9,633 nucleotides of DNA from Paludibacter sp. (GCA_028705705.1 JAQWCZ010000059.1:1-9633), one strand, 5' to 3'; shown: positions 1 to 7,330, numbered from the stretch's first letter. Translations and numbers: made by a program. Notes: generated from the sequence alone by a model not told the origin.

Positions 1-1112
1 AGTTGCTGACGGAGATGGATGGTTTTGGATCAAATAGCGGGGTCATTATCCTGGCTGCGACCAACCGGGCGGATATCCTTGATAAAGCTCTGTTACGTGC
101 AGGTCGTTTCGACCGTCAGATTCACGTCGATTTGCCCGATGTACACGAACGAAAGCAGATTTTTAATGTACATCTTCGTCCCGTTAAAATCAATGAAACG
201 GTGGACGTGAATTTCTTAGCCAAACAAACTCCTGGTTTCTCAGGCGCTGATATTGCCAACGTGTGTAACGAAGCAGCATTGATTGCTGCCAGAAAAGGCA
301 AATCTTTCGTGGAAAAACAAGATTTTCTGGATGCAGTCGATAGAATTGTTGGAGGACTTGAAAAGAAAACAAAAATCATTACCCAATCAGAGAAAAAATC
401 GATCGCTTACCACGAAGCCGGACATGCAACCATCAGTTGGATGCTCGAACATGCCAATCCGTTGGTGAAAGTGACCATCGTACCCCGTGGAGAAGCGCTT
501 GGAGCAGCCTGGTACCTGCCGGAGGAACGTCAGTTAACGGTCCGTGAACACTTGCTCGATGAAATGTGTTCAACCTTGGGTGGTCGTGCTGCCGAAGAGA
601 TTTTCCTCGATCAAATTTCTACCGGCGCTATCAACGACCTGGAACGGGTGACCAAAAGAGCGTATGCTATGGTAGCTTATTTCGGTATGAGTGATCGTTT
701 GCCCAACCTGAGTTATTACGATTCGTCCGGTAATTCTGATTATGGATTTACCAAACCATACAGTGAAAAAACAGCCGAACTGATCGATTCGGAAGCTAAA
801 AAAATTGTAGCAGAACAATATCAACGTGCCAGAGAAATATTAAAGCAACATGCTGAAGGTCATAATAAACTGGCTGAACTATTGTTAGTTAGAGAAGTGA
901 TCTTTTCAGAGGATCTGGAGGTAATTTTCGGTAAACGTCCTTGGGCTTCCCGTCATGATGAGCTGATACTTCAAAACGGTAACGGAATTGAAGAACATAC
1001 ACTTCCTTCCGCAGAAAAAAAGGAAGAAAATATTGCTGGTTTTCAGCAATCTGAATCTGTTACTGCTGAATCAAAAAATCAGCAAGTAGAAGATAAAAAC
1101 GAAGAAGCATGA
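1..1112 (+). CDS. ftsH: ATP-dependent zinc metalloprotease FtsH, 3' part (5' end outside window)
   Basis: FtsH is a membrane-anchored AAA+ hexamer that unfolds and degrades misfolded membrane proteins and short-lived regulators. About 370 residues are visible; the transmembrane segments, Walker A and Walker B lie upstream of the window. Numbering from the codon at position 3, the second region of homology is at about residues 19-38 (ATNRADILDKALLRAGRFDR), with arginine fingers R35 and R38. The AAA lid follows (PGFSGADIANVCNEAA, about 77-92). The protease domain carries the zinc motif HEAGH at 137-141, GGRAAEE at 193-199 and the likely third zinc ligand D212 in TGAINDLERVT. The last 40 or so residues are an acidic, low-complexity tail, which is normal for the family. 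The stop codon overlaps the next start as ATGA, so translational coupling is likely. Identification is secure; the leucine codon at position 3 is not a start. Confidence 0.97.
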   Translation, partial: LLTEMDGFGSNSGVIILAATNRADILDKALLRAGRFDRQIHVDLPDVHERKQIFNVHLRPVKINETVDVNFLAKQTPGFSGADIANVCNEAALIAARKGKSFVEKQDFLDAVDRIVGGLEKKTKIITQSEKKSIAYHEAGHATISWMLEHANPLVKVTIVPRGEALGAAWYLPEERQLTVREHLLDEMCSTLGGRAAEEIFLDQISTGAINDLERVTKRAYAMVAYFGMSDRLPNLSYYDSSGNSDYGFTKPYSEKTAELIDSEAKKIVAEQYQRAREILKQHAEGHNKLAELLLVREVIFSEDLEVIFGKRPWASRHDELILQNGNGIEEHTLPSAEKKEENIAGFQQSESVTAESKNQQVEDKNEEA

Positions 1113-1744
1113 ACCAACAGGATTCCCGTCAGGAAATACTCGAAAGAATAGCCAACGCAACTCAAAATCGTATCGATAAAGGCGAAATGGCATATAAACA
1201 AACAGATATTTATAAACCTGTGGAACCTGACGCACTAACTTGTTTTAAACAGGAATTGGAAGCTGTTAACGGTCAATGTGTAATTTGTAACGACGAGAAA
1301 GATATGTATATCAAACTGGCAACCCTGATGCAAACAAAGGGGTTGCCTTTCTTGTTTACCAGAAATTTGCAAATGGCTGGGAAAATGAAACAACATGGTA
1401 TCGTGGTAGAAACCGATGAAATCAGATTCTCTGATGTGCTGGCAGGTGTTACTTCCTGTGAATATCTGGTAGCGAGAACCGGAAGCGCGGTCGTGACATC
1501 TTTTGGAAGTCTCGGCAGGCAAATGTACGCTTTCCCTCCGGTTCACATCATCCTGGCATCAAAAGAGCAGTTGGTTGATTATCTGGAAAATGCTCTGACA
1601 GCTATTCAGCAAAAATATGTGAACGAATTACCTTCTGCTATAACAGTTATTACCGGACCCAGTCGTACTGCCGATATCGAAAAAACTTTGGTGCTTGGCG
1701 CCCATGGTCCGAAAGAATTGATTATCTTTGTTCAGCAAAATTAA
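1109..1744 (+). CDS. LUD-domain protein, LutC/YkgG-like
   Basis: This 211-residue protein belongs to the LUD family (LutC/YkgG). In Bacillus, LutC works with LutA and LutB, which carry Fe-S centres, in oxidising L-lactate to pyruvate. The family signature is near the C terminus: TGPSRTADIE at 182-191, followed by KTLVLGAHGPKEL. A second conserved stretch, ARTGSAVVTSFGSLGRQ, lies at about 122-138. The protein appears soluble, with no signal peptide. The start ATG overlaps the ftsH stop by 4 bp, and cdsA begins 19 bp after its stop. No lutA or lutB is visible, so a role in lactate use is not supported here; the setting in an ftsH-cdsA string is familiar in Bacteroidales and points to a different, unassigned role. 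Family membership is firm, function is open. Confidence 0.9.
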   Translation: MNQQDSRQEILERIANATQNRIDKGEMAYKQTDIYKPVEPDALTCFKQELEAVNGQCVICNDEKDMYIKLATLMQTKGLPFLFTRNLQMAGKMKQHGIVVETDEIRFSDVLAGVTSCEYLVARTGSAVVTSFGSLGRQMYAFPPVHIILASKEQLVDYLENALTAIQQKYVNELPSAITVITGPSRTADIEKTLVLGAHGPKELIIFVQQN

Positions 1745-1763
1745 AACAGCTAAGTATTATAGC

Positions 1764-2576
1764 ATGAGTAATTTTCTAAAGCGCACACTAAGCGGATTCC
1801 TTTTTGTTGTGATTGTGGTTGGCTCGATCTTGCTTAGTCCTTATACTTTCGCACTTACTTTTGCGATTATTTCAGCATGGACGATTTTTGAATTTCACAA
1901 GCTGACTAACAAACAGTCAGAAGTAGAAGTGATTTCGTTACTTTCTATCGTTGGAAGTATTATCTTGTTCATGACTTCTTTTTTTTATGCATCAGGTACT
2001 ATCAGCTATCCGGTTTACTCGGTTTACGGCTTATATGTCGTACTGGTACTTGTCATCGAGTTGTACCGCAAAAAAAACAATCCCATCCACAATTGGGCGT
2101 ATTTTCTGTTTGGACAAATCATCATCGCATTGCCTTTTTCCTTGTTGAATTATATCCTCTATATTGAAACGTACCATCCTTTGTTGTTGATTGCCATGTT
2201 TTCCACTATCTGGATCAATGATACCGGCGCTTATGTCTTCGGTATCACCTTGGGTAAACACCGGCTTTTTGAGCGCATCTCTCCGAAGAAGTCGTGGGAA
2301 GGATTTATTGGTGGAGCAATTACTGCCCTGATTTCAGGGTATGTGTTCTCGCTTTTTATTCCGGAGATTAGCCTGATTTCCTGGTTGATTTTTTCCGAAA
2401 TTGTAGTGATTTTCGGTACGTTCGGGGATTTGTTGGAGTCGTTGATGAAGCGGACTGTACAGGTGAAAGATTCGGGAGATGTCATTCCCGGTCACGGTGG
2501 TTTACTCGACCGTTTCGACAGTATGTTGCTGGTTGCACCTGCCATCTTCATCTACCTGAGTTTTTTATTCAAATAA
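1764..2576 (+). CDS. cdsA: Phosphatidate cytidylyltransferase (CDP-diglyceride synthase)
   Basis: CdsA converts phosphatidic acid and CTP to CDP-diacylglycerol and pyrophosphate, the precursor of phosphatidylserine/ethanolamine and phosphatidylglycerol. The 270-residue protein is an integral membrane protein with about eight hydrophobic segments. The diagnostic CDS signature lies near the C terminus at about residues 226-252: SLMKR, then KDSGDVIPGHGGLLDRFDS, holding the catalytic acidic residues. I chose ATG 1764 because it opens MSNFLKRTLSGF as in family members. An upstream in-frame TTG at 1728 would add 12 unlikely residues and overlap the LUD gene. The acyltransferase gene starts 15 bp downstream; its likely product type, phosphatidic acid, is the CdsA substrate, so the neighbourhood makes metabolic sense. 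Confidence 0.96.
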   Translation: MSNFLKRTLSGFLFVVIVVGSILLSPYTFALTFAIISAWTIFEFHKLTNKQSEVEVISLLSIVGSIILFMTSFFYASGTISYPVYSVYGLYVVLVLVIELYRKKNNPIHNWAYFLFGQIIIALPFSLLNYILYIETYHPLLLIAMFSTIWINDTGAYVFGITLGKHRLFERISPKKSWEGFIGGAITALISGYVFSLFIPEISLISWLIFSEIVVIFGTFGDLLESLMKRTVQVKDSGDVIPGHGGLLDRFDSMLLVAPAIFIYLSFLFK

Positions 2577-2591
2577 ATTAAGCTGAAAATC

Positions 2592-3737
2592 ATGAGTTTT
2601 GATTCGATACGTTGTTATGATAAAAAAGAAATACCGGCTGTACTCGAGCGTCTGAGTAATGATAAACATTTTATCAATCTCTTGAGCACGATCTATCCGT
2701 TACTTCCAAAGGAGGTGTTAAAACAACGTCTGGTAAGCTTCGATAATGTTGATGATTTTCAGAAAGCTATTGTTTATCCTTTTCTGCAATACCTGGAATC
2801 CAATTTAACAAAAGGAATTAAACTCCTGGGACTGGACAAAATAGACAAAAACAGGTCTTATCTTTACGTGTCGAATCACCGCGATATCATCCTCGATTCA
2901 ACTTTACTTTGCGGAAAACTGATTGAAAATGACATGGAAACCGTGGAAATCGCCATCGGTGACAACTTGCTTGTCTTTCCATGGATAGAAGATTTGGTGC
3001 GGTTGAATAAAAGTTTCATTGTTCGGCGTAACCCGGGAGCCAAACAGATGCTCGAAAGTTCTAAGTTGCTTTCTGCCTACATGGCTCATACTATCAACGA
3101 AAAAAAACGTTCTATCTGGATTGCCCAGCGGGAAGGTCGCGCCAAGGACTCTGATGACAGAACCCAGGAAAGCCTGCTTAAAATGTTTAATATGGGTGGT
3201 ATCGGGACTTTTACCGAAAATTTGACTGCCTTGCATATCTGTCCCCTCAGTATTTCTTACGAATACGACCCGTGTGACTATCTCAAAGCGAAAGAATTTC
3301 AGCAAAAAAGAGATAATTCCGATTACAAGAAATCACCTCAGGATGATTTGCTTAGTATGAAAATCGGTGTGATGGGGTATAAAGGTAGGATAGTCTATAA
3401 AATGGCAGGTGAGATCAGTGATGAGATCAGGAAGTTAGGCGAAGAATTCCAAAATCGCAACGAACTGGTGGCAGCCATCGCTTCTCTGATTGATACGAAA
3501 ATTCACAGCAATTATGAGATTTATAAAGTCAATAAAATTGCGTATGATATCCTGAACGGAAGCACAGAATTCAGCCAATCGTACAGTCTGCTCGAAAAAC
3601 TCGATTTTGAAAAATACATCGCTATGCAAATCAACAAAATCGATCTTGAAAATAAAGACCTTGATTTCCTTAAAATTAAAATGCTGGAAATGTATGCGAA
3701 TCCGCTACGAAACGCGTTGTCAGTGGTTAATGCTTAA
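2592..3737 (+). CDS. PlsC/PlsB-family glycerol-phosphate acyltransferase-like protein
   Basis: This 381-residue protein has an acyltransferase core in its first half and is much longer than classical PlsC (about 240 residues). Visible motifs are SNHRDIILD at 94-102 (motif I, catalytic H96), SFIVRR at 141-146 (substrate-binding motif) and QREGRAKDS at 179-187 (EGxR-type motif III). Motif I reads H-x5-D if D102 is the partner, or H-x-D if D98 is, instead of the usual H-x4-D. Residues from about 250 to 381 form a mostly helical C-terminal extension with no motif I recognise. There is no obvious transmembrane helix, so peripheral membrane attachment is likely. Position directly after cdsA suggests a phospholipid role, probably acylation of glycerol-3-phosphate or lysophosphatidate. 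The exact substrate cannot be read from the sequence. Confidence 0.85.
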   Translation: MSFDSIRCYDKKEIPAVLERLSNDKHFINLLSTIYPLLPKEVLKQRLVSFDNVDDFQKAIVYPFLQYLESNLTKGIKLLGLDKIDKNRSYLYVSNHRDIILDSTLLCGKLIENDMETVEIAIGDNLLVFPWIEDLVRLNKSFIVRRNPGAKQMLESSKLLSAYMAHTINEKKRSIWIAQREGRAKDSDDRTQESLLKMFNMGGIGTFTENLTALHICPLSISYEYDPCDYLKAKEFQQKRDNSDYKKSPQDDLLSMKIGVMGYKGRIVYKMAGEISDEIRKLGEEFQNRNELVAAIASLIDTKIHSNYEIYKVNKIAYDILNGSTEFSQSYSLLEKLDFEKYIAMQINKIDLENKDLDFLKIKMLEMYANPLRNALSVVNA

Positions 3738-3740
3738 TGC

Positions 3741-3780
3741 TTAGTGGTCAGTTAATTAACCATTATCAACTAACCACTAA
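3741..3780. terminator. Inverted repeat between convergent genes, probable bidirectional terminator
   Basis: The arms TTAGTGGTCAGTT (3741-3753) and AACTAACCACTAA (3768-3780) pair at 12 of 13 positions around a 14-nt loop. The structure fills the gap between the acyltransferase stop (3737) and the decarboxylase stop (3782) on the opposite strand. There is no strong U-tract, so intrinsic termination is inferred from position and symmetry rather than from a textbook terminator. Confidence 0.55.
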
Positions 3781-3781
3781 A

Positions 3782-5173
3782 TTAGTATCCCAAAATCTTC
3801 AACATTGACTTATAGCTCTGTTCTTTGGCGAATAGTTTGGTGTAGTACTCACCATCTTCGTCTTTGTCGATGATAACCAGTTTGGGTGCCGGGATCAGGC
3901 AATGCTGGATACCGCCGAAACCGCTTAGCGATTCCTGATAAGCGCCTGTATGGAAAAATCCGATGTATTGATCCCGATCCTGCTGCATCTTGGGCAGGAA
4001 AATAGCATTCGAGTGAACTTCCGCGTTGTAAAAATCCTCGCTGTCGCAGGTTAGTCCGCCCAGGTTTACTCTTTCATATTCCGATTCCCAGTTGTTAATG
4101 GCCAGAAAAACATAACGCTGGTTGATAGCCCAGGTGTCGGGCAGGGTAGTCATGAACGATGAATCGATCATATTCCACAGCTCACGGTCGTTCTGTTTCT
4201 TTTGGTTGACGATGGAATAGAGCATCGCACCGCTTTCGCCTACGGTATAAGAACCGAATTCAGTGAAGATGTTTGGTTCAGGAACACCATGCTGACCGCA
4301 GATGTTTTTAATTTGAGCTACGATTTCTTCTGCGATATACTCATAATCGTATGACATGTCTAAATGCGTCTGAATTGGGAAACCACCGCCGATATTCAGG
4401 CTGTCGAGTTGCGGGCAAATCTTTTTCAGCTCGCAGTATAAGTTTACCGCCTTGTTTAGTTCATTCCAGTAATAGGCTGTATCTTTCACACCCGTATTGA
4501 TAAAGAAATGCAACATCTTCAGTCCAACCTGCTCGTTGGTGGCGATATAATTGTTATAATAAGGGATAATGTCTTTATAACGAATGCCCAGTCGTGAGGT
4601 ATAGAAATCAAATTTCGGTTCTTCTTCGGCTGCGATACGAATGCCTACGTTGAACTTGCTATCGAATTCATTTAAAAGTAAGTCAAGTTCAAACTTATTA
4701 TCGAGTATGGGAATGACGTTTGTAAATCCCTGACGGATAAGATTCTGGATGTTTTCGACATATTGGGGTCGTTTAAATCCGTTACAAATCACATAAGTAT
4801 CTTGTTTAAGTATGCCTTGTTCATGTAAAGCTTCGATAATATTGATGTCGAATGCAGATGAAGTCTCTACATGTACCCCGTTTTTAAGCACCTCTTCCAT
4901 CACGAAGGAGAAATGTGAACTTTTCGTACAATAGCAATAATGATAGTCGCCGTTATAATCAACTTTTGCCATAGCTACGTTAAACATACGCCTGGCTTTC
5001 TGTATGTTTTCCCCTATTTTAGGGAGATATGCGATGCGCAAGGGCGTTCCGTATTGTTTGATAATGTCCATCAGAGGAACCCCGCACCATTCCAGATTAT
5101 TGTCCACCACATCGAATTCTTCGTTGGGGAATTCGAACGTTTGTTCGATGAGATCTTTGTACTTGTTTTTCAT
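3782..5173 (-). CDS. Arginine decarboxylase-like PLP enzyme, fold type III
   Basis: This protein resembles biosynthetic arginine decarboxylase, which makes agmatine for polyamine synthesis. It has 463 residues against about 630-660 for E. coli-type SpeA. The alanine-racemase-like barrel carries the PLP lysine K84 in CYCTKSSH and the phosphate-binding GGGFP at 262-266; an acidic stretch TEFGSYTVG is at 304-312. The C-terminal beta domain carries LTCDSED at 374-380 and GAYQESLSGFGG at 410-421, both close to SpeA motifs. The short length implies that the helical insertions and C-terminal helices of full SpeA are missing. Substrate (arginine, ornithine, lysine or a diaminopimelate-like compound) is therefore inferred, with arginine favoured by the SpeA-like motifs. 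It is a single-gene unit convergent with the lipid operon. The start ATG at 5173 gives a full-length N terminus. Confidence 0.85.
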   Translation of the reverse strand: MKNKYKDLIEQTFEFPNEEFDVVDNNLEWCGVPLMDIIKQYGTPLRIAYLPKIGENIQKARRMFNVAMAKVDYNGDYHYCYCTKSSHFSFVMEEVLKNGVHVETSSAFDINIIEALHEQGILKQDTYVICNGFKRPQYVENIQNLIRQGFTNVIPILDNKFELDLLLNEFDSKFNVGIRIAAEEEPKFDFYTSRLGIRYKDIIPYYNNYIATNEQVGLKMLHFFINTGVKDTAYYWNELNKAVNLYCELKKICPQLDSLNIGGGFPIQTHLDMSYDYEYIAEEIVAQIKNICGQHGVPEPNIFTEFGSYTVGESGAMLYSIVNQKKQNDRELWNMIDSSFMTTLPDTWAINQRYVFLAINNWESEYERVNLGGLTCDSEDFYNAEVHSNAIFLPKMQQDRDQYIGFFHTGAYQESLSGFGGIQHCLIPAPKLVIIDKDEDGEYYTKLFAKEQSYKSMLKILGY

Positions 5174-5193
5174 TTTATTGCCTGAATAATAAA

Positions 5194-5212
5194 AATCTAA
5201 CTGAGTTAGATT
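5194..5212 (-). promoter_or_regulatory. Small perfect hairpin in the decarboxylase leader
   Basis: AATCTAAC (5194-5201) and GTTAGATT (5205-5212) form 8-bp arms around a TGA loop, about 20 nt upstream of the decarboxylase start in the likely 5' leader. It could be an operator or an RNA hairpin affecting translation. No known riboswitch class is recognisable. Confidence 0.35.
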
Positions 5213-5269
5213 GGTGAAAAAATATCAATGTAACCAAGTCAGATATCTAAATAATAAAGAAAAAGTGTG

Positions 5270-5277
5270 CAAAAGTA
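5270..5277 (-). promoter_or_regulatory. Probable -7 promoter element of the decarboxylase gene
   Basis: On the minus strand this octamer reads TACTTTTG, matching the Bacteroidota -7 consensus TAnnTTTG. A good -33 TTG is not present at the expected distance; the nearest candidate is a weak TTCG at 5301-5304. Transcription would begin near 5264 and give a leader of about 90 nt containing the hairpin at 5194-5212. Confidence 0.5.
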
Positions 5278-5443
5278 ATGAAATAATATTAGAAATCATG
5301 CGAATTGGGGATATTTTATTGAATTGTCTTTAAAACTTTAGCGTGTTTGGTTCGAAATTATGCAGCAAAAAGTAAAAGGTAAAAATAGCAACTGTTCTGT
5401 GAAAGTTCATACGAATTACACACAAGCGATGGATAAAAGCCGG

Positions 5444-5451
5444 TAAATTTG
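5444..5451 (+). promoter_or_regulatory. Possible -7 promoter element of the nuclease-transposase genes
   Basis: TAAATTTG matches TAnnTTTG and lies 64 bp ahead of the nuclease ATG at 5516. No clear -33 TTG is found about 20 nt upstream, so this is a weaker call than the promoters at 7937-7967 and 8753-8784. Confidence 0.4.
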
Positions 5452-5515
5452 CGTGAGAATTGGTATGGCCAATACAACTCTTTGGATAATTTAATTATGA
5501 TAAAATTTGAATGTT

Positions 5516-6547
5516 ATGTTATTGAGTGAATATAATCTGAATTTTGGTGATTGGATTTCTACGATAAAAACCAAAATACACGAAGCCAGAAGAAAAGTTG
5601 CTCTTTCGATAAACTCTCAGCTAATTGAGTTGTATTGGGAAATAGGACGTGAACTACAGGATAAATTAGAGAAGGCCGCTTGGGGAAGTAATTTGATTGA
5701 GCAAGTTGCTGATGAATTAAGGATAGAATTCCCTGATATGAAAGGGTTTTCACGTAGAAATTTGTTTGCTATCAGACAGTGGTATAGATTTTATAGCGTG
5801 CATTTTCAATTTGTGCCACAGTTTGTGGCACAAATTCCGTGGGGGCATAACAGGCTAATAATTAACAAGATCAAGGATGTTTCTGAGGCTGAGTATTATT
5901 GTCTGGAAACAATTAAGCATGCGTGGGACAGAGATACATTAGCGTGTCAAATCTCAAGAAATCTTTATCGCAGTTCCGGTTATGCATTACATAATTTCTC
6001 GAATACATTACCTGAATATCAATCAAAATTAATATCACAAACACTCAAGGATCCTTATAATTTTGACTTTTTAGGATTACATGAAGATGCATTAGAAAAG
6101 GCAATAGAAGACGAGTTAATCAGATATATTACAACATTTATGTTGGAATTGGGGAAAGGATTTGCCTTTATAGGTAGGCAAATGAAAATAGAAATCAATG
6201 ATACAGATTATTATATTGATATGTTGTTTTACCATGTGGAGTTGCATAGTTATATAGTTGTGGAACTGAAAGCAGGTAAATTTAAACCTGAGTATATAGG
6301 TAAACTTAATTTCTATTTGTCAGCTGTTGATTCACAATTAAAAATGCCGGAAGATAATCCTTCAATTGGGATCTTGCTTTGCAAAGGAAAAAATAAGATT
6401 GAAGTTGAATATAGCCTGAGAGATGTTAAAAAACCTATGGGTGTAAGTGAATATATGTTGAATGCCTATATTCCTGATGATGTTAAATCGAAACTGCCAT
6501 CTATAGAGCAATTAGAACGGTCATTGAATACTAAATACTCAAACTGA
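5516..6547 (+). CDS. DUF1016/YhcG-family PD-(D/E)xK nuclease
   Basis: This 343-residue protein has the two-part layout of the YhcG family. The N-terminal DUF1016_N domain (about 10-155) includes LIELYWEIGRELQDK, the GFSRRNLFAIRQWYRFY helix region and QIPWGHN at 106-112. The C-terminal PD-(D/E)xK domain (about 180-325) shows D235 in YYIDMLFYH and the E250-x-K252 pair in VVELKAGKFKPEYIGKLNFYL, so the active site looks intact. Members are soluble proteins found alone, beside type I restriction loci or near mobile genes; the natural substrate is not established. I chose ATG 5516; a TTG at 5507 would add three residues. Codon use appears more AT-rich than in the genes at 1-3737, which suggests transfer. 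The transposase gene starts 6 bp after its stop. A 29-bp perfect palindrome sits inside the coding sequence at 5808-5836. Confidence 0.9.
   Translation: MLLSEYNLNFGDWISTIKTKIHEARRKVALSINSQLIELYWEIGRELQDKLEKAAWGSNLIEQVADELRIEFPDMKGFSRRNLFAIRQWYRFYSVHFQFVPQFVAQIPWGHNRLIINKIKDVSEAEYYCLETIKHAWDRDTLACQISRNLYRSSGYALHNFSNTLPEYQSKLISQTLKDPYNFDFLGLHEDALEKAIEDELIRYITTFMLELGKGFAFIGRQMKIEINDTDYYIDMLFYHVELHSYIVVELKAGKFKPEYIGKLNFYLSAVDSQLKMPEDNPSIGILLCKGKNKIEVEYSLRDVKKPMGVSEYMLNAYIPDDVKSKLPSIEQLERSLNTKYSN
5808..5836. repeat. 29-bp perfect palindrome inside the nuclease gene
   Basis: AATTTGTGCCACA (5808-5820) and TGTGGCACAAATT (5824-5836) are exact reverse complements around GTT. They encode the residues just before the conserved IPWGHN. 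Such a long perfect palindrome inside a coding region is unusual; it could be an operator-like site, an mRNA hairpin, or a short inserted repeat kept in frame. Confidence 0.9.
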
Positions 6548-6553
6548 TAAAAT

Positions 6554-6991
6554 ATGCTCGTTGAATACCATAATCTCTACATCCATTTTGTGCTGAAGAC
6601 CTTGCACCGTTTGCCCCTGATAACCTCAAAAGCTAAACCCGGGATTGAGCGCTACATAAGCGGGATAATCAAGAATTGCAATTCGAGAATGTACGCGATA
6701 TATGCCAATCCCGAACATGTGCATATATTAATATCCATATCACCAGCTATATCTGCGAACGAACTGATTAATCATGTGGCTTTTTCAACGGAACAATTTA
6801 TTAAGAAAAATCAGTTACTACCACAATCATTTGCCTGGCAGGAGAAGTGTTCAGCTTTTACGGTGTCGAAGTCGGCGGTACCCAGGGTGATAAAATATAT
6901 CCAAAATCAAGCGGAGCATCACAGGAAGATTTCGTTTCAGGAAGAATGCAGGCAGTTTCTGGAGGAGCAGAATGCGTCAGCACTGAAGTAG
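6554..6991 (+). CDS. IS200-like HUH/Y1 transposase (RAYT-like)
   Basis: This 145-residue protein is a Y1_Tnp single-strand transposase of the IS200/REP-associated tyrosine transposase class. Such enzymes cut and join single-stranded DNA at hairpin or repeat sites through a 5'-phosphotyrosine. The opening LYIHFVLK matches the first beta strand. The metal-binding HUH motif is H55-V-H57 in PEHVHILIS, and the catalytic tyrosine is Y115 in VIKYIQNQAEHHRK, with Q119 on the same helix. WQEKCSAFTVSKSAV at about 95-109 matches the conserved WQxGYxAFSxSxS block. The active site appears complete. The C terminus is short: relatives as I recall them continue for about ten residues after the FLxxF-type segment, whereas this one ends SALK inside the first unit of the repeat array. 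It is probably co-transcribed with the nuclease gene, since the gap is 6 bp. No tnpB partner is present. Confidence 0.92.
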   Translation: MLVEYHNLYIHFVLKTLHRLPLITSKAKPGIERYISGIIKNCNSRMYAIYANPEHVHILISISPAISANELINHVAFSTEQFIKKNQLLPQSFAWQEKCSAFTVSKSAVPRVIKYIQNQAEHHRKISFQEECRQFLEEQNASALK

Positions 6992-7008
6992 CTTGTAACA
7001 ATCAAGTT
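6978..7008 (+). repeat. Left terminal inverted repeat of the array
   Basis: This 31-bp end matches the reverse complement of 7843-7873 at 26 of 31 positions, including CAGCA at the outer edge and ACAATCAAGTT at the inner edge. It includes the first box A and contains the transposase stop codon TAG at 6989-6991, so the coding sequence and the array overlap by 14 bp. Confidence 0.85.
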
Positions 7009-7235
7009 GGGATATGTGAGGTATGTCTGGTTCTTCTCACTGAAGTAGTTTGTTAAAATCAAGTTGGGAATCAAGTTGGGGTAGGTGGGGTGGTGCAGAC
7101 TCATATCACTGAAGTTGCTAGTTGCAATCAAGTTGAGAATCAAGTTGGGATATGTGAGGTATGTCTGGTTCTTCTCACTGAAGTAGTTTGTTTCAATCAA
7201 GTTGGGAATCAAGTTGGGGTAGGTGGGGTGGTGCA
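7009..7235 (+). repeat. 138-bp higher-order duplication in the left arm
   Basis: The 89 bp at 7009-7097 recur at 7147-7235 with two differences (AA against TC before a box B), an offset of 138 bp or two 69-bp units. The arm therefore grew by copying a pair of units and has alternating linker types: GATATGTGAGGTATGTCTGG in one, a G-rich GGGGTAGGTGGGGTGG in the other. Confidence 0.9.
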
Positions 7236-7291
7236 TCTTATCACTGAAGTTATCAGTTATAATCAAGTTATAAATCAAGTTATGAAATGCA

Positions 7292-7330
7292 ATTGTATGA
7301 TGAAATATTATAATAAGTCGAGTGTACAAT
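7292..7330. repeat. AT-rich apex of the array
   Basis: ATTGTA (7292-7297) and TACAAT (7325-7330) flank a 27-nt AT-rich segment that lacks the boxes. It lies between the last rightward and first leftward unit, so a folded single strand or transcript of the array would turn here. It may be the point where an arm was copied in inverted orientation. Confidence 0.5.

Larger units (their letters stand above)
5174..5515. other. Divergent intergenic region between decarboxylase and nuclease genes
   Basis: These 342 bp separate two divergently transcribed genes. They hold the decarboxylase leader with a small hairpin (5194-5212) and its -7 element (5270-5277, minus strand), plus a -7-like element for the nuclease gene (5444-5451). 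A 28-codon plus-strand ORF (5360-5446) has no recognisable motif or promoter, so I do not call it a gene. The region is AT-rich and marks the boundary between the housekeeping part and the accessory block. Confidence 0.6.

Noticed and set aside
1728..1763. Upstream TTG start for cdsA
   Set aside because: It would overlap the LUD gene and add residues not typical of CdsA; ATG 1764 gives the expected N terminus.
2904..3305. A 133-codon minus-strand ORF inside the acyltransferase gene
   Set aside because: Antisense to a clearly coding gene with conserved motifs; a shadow frame.
5360..5446. A 28-codon ORF upstream of the nuclease gene
   Set aside because: No promoter, motif or homologue recognised; length is within chance expectation.
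6937..7329. A minus-strand repeat ORF of 130 codons, and a similar one at 7392-7781
   Set aside because: They are the complement of the same repeat units, overlap the transposase 3' end or the array, and have no promoter.
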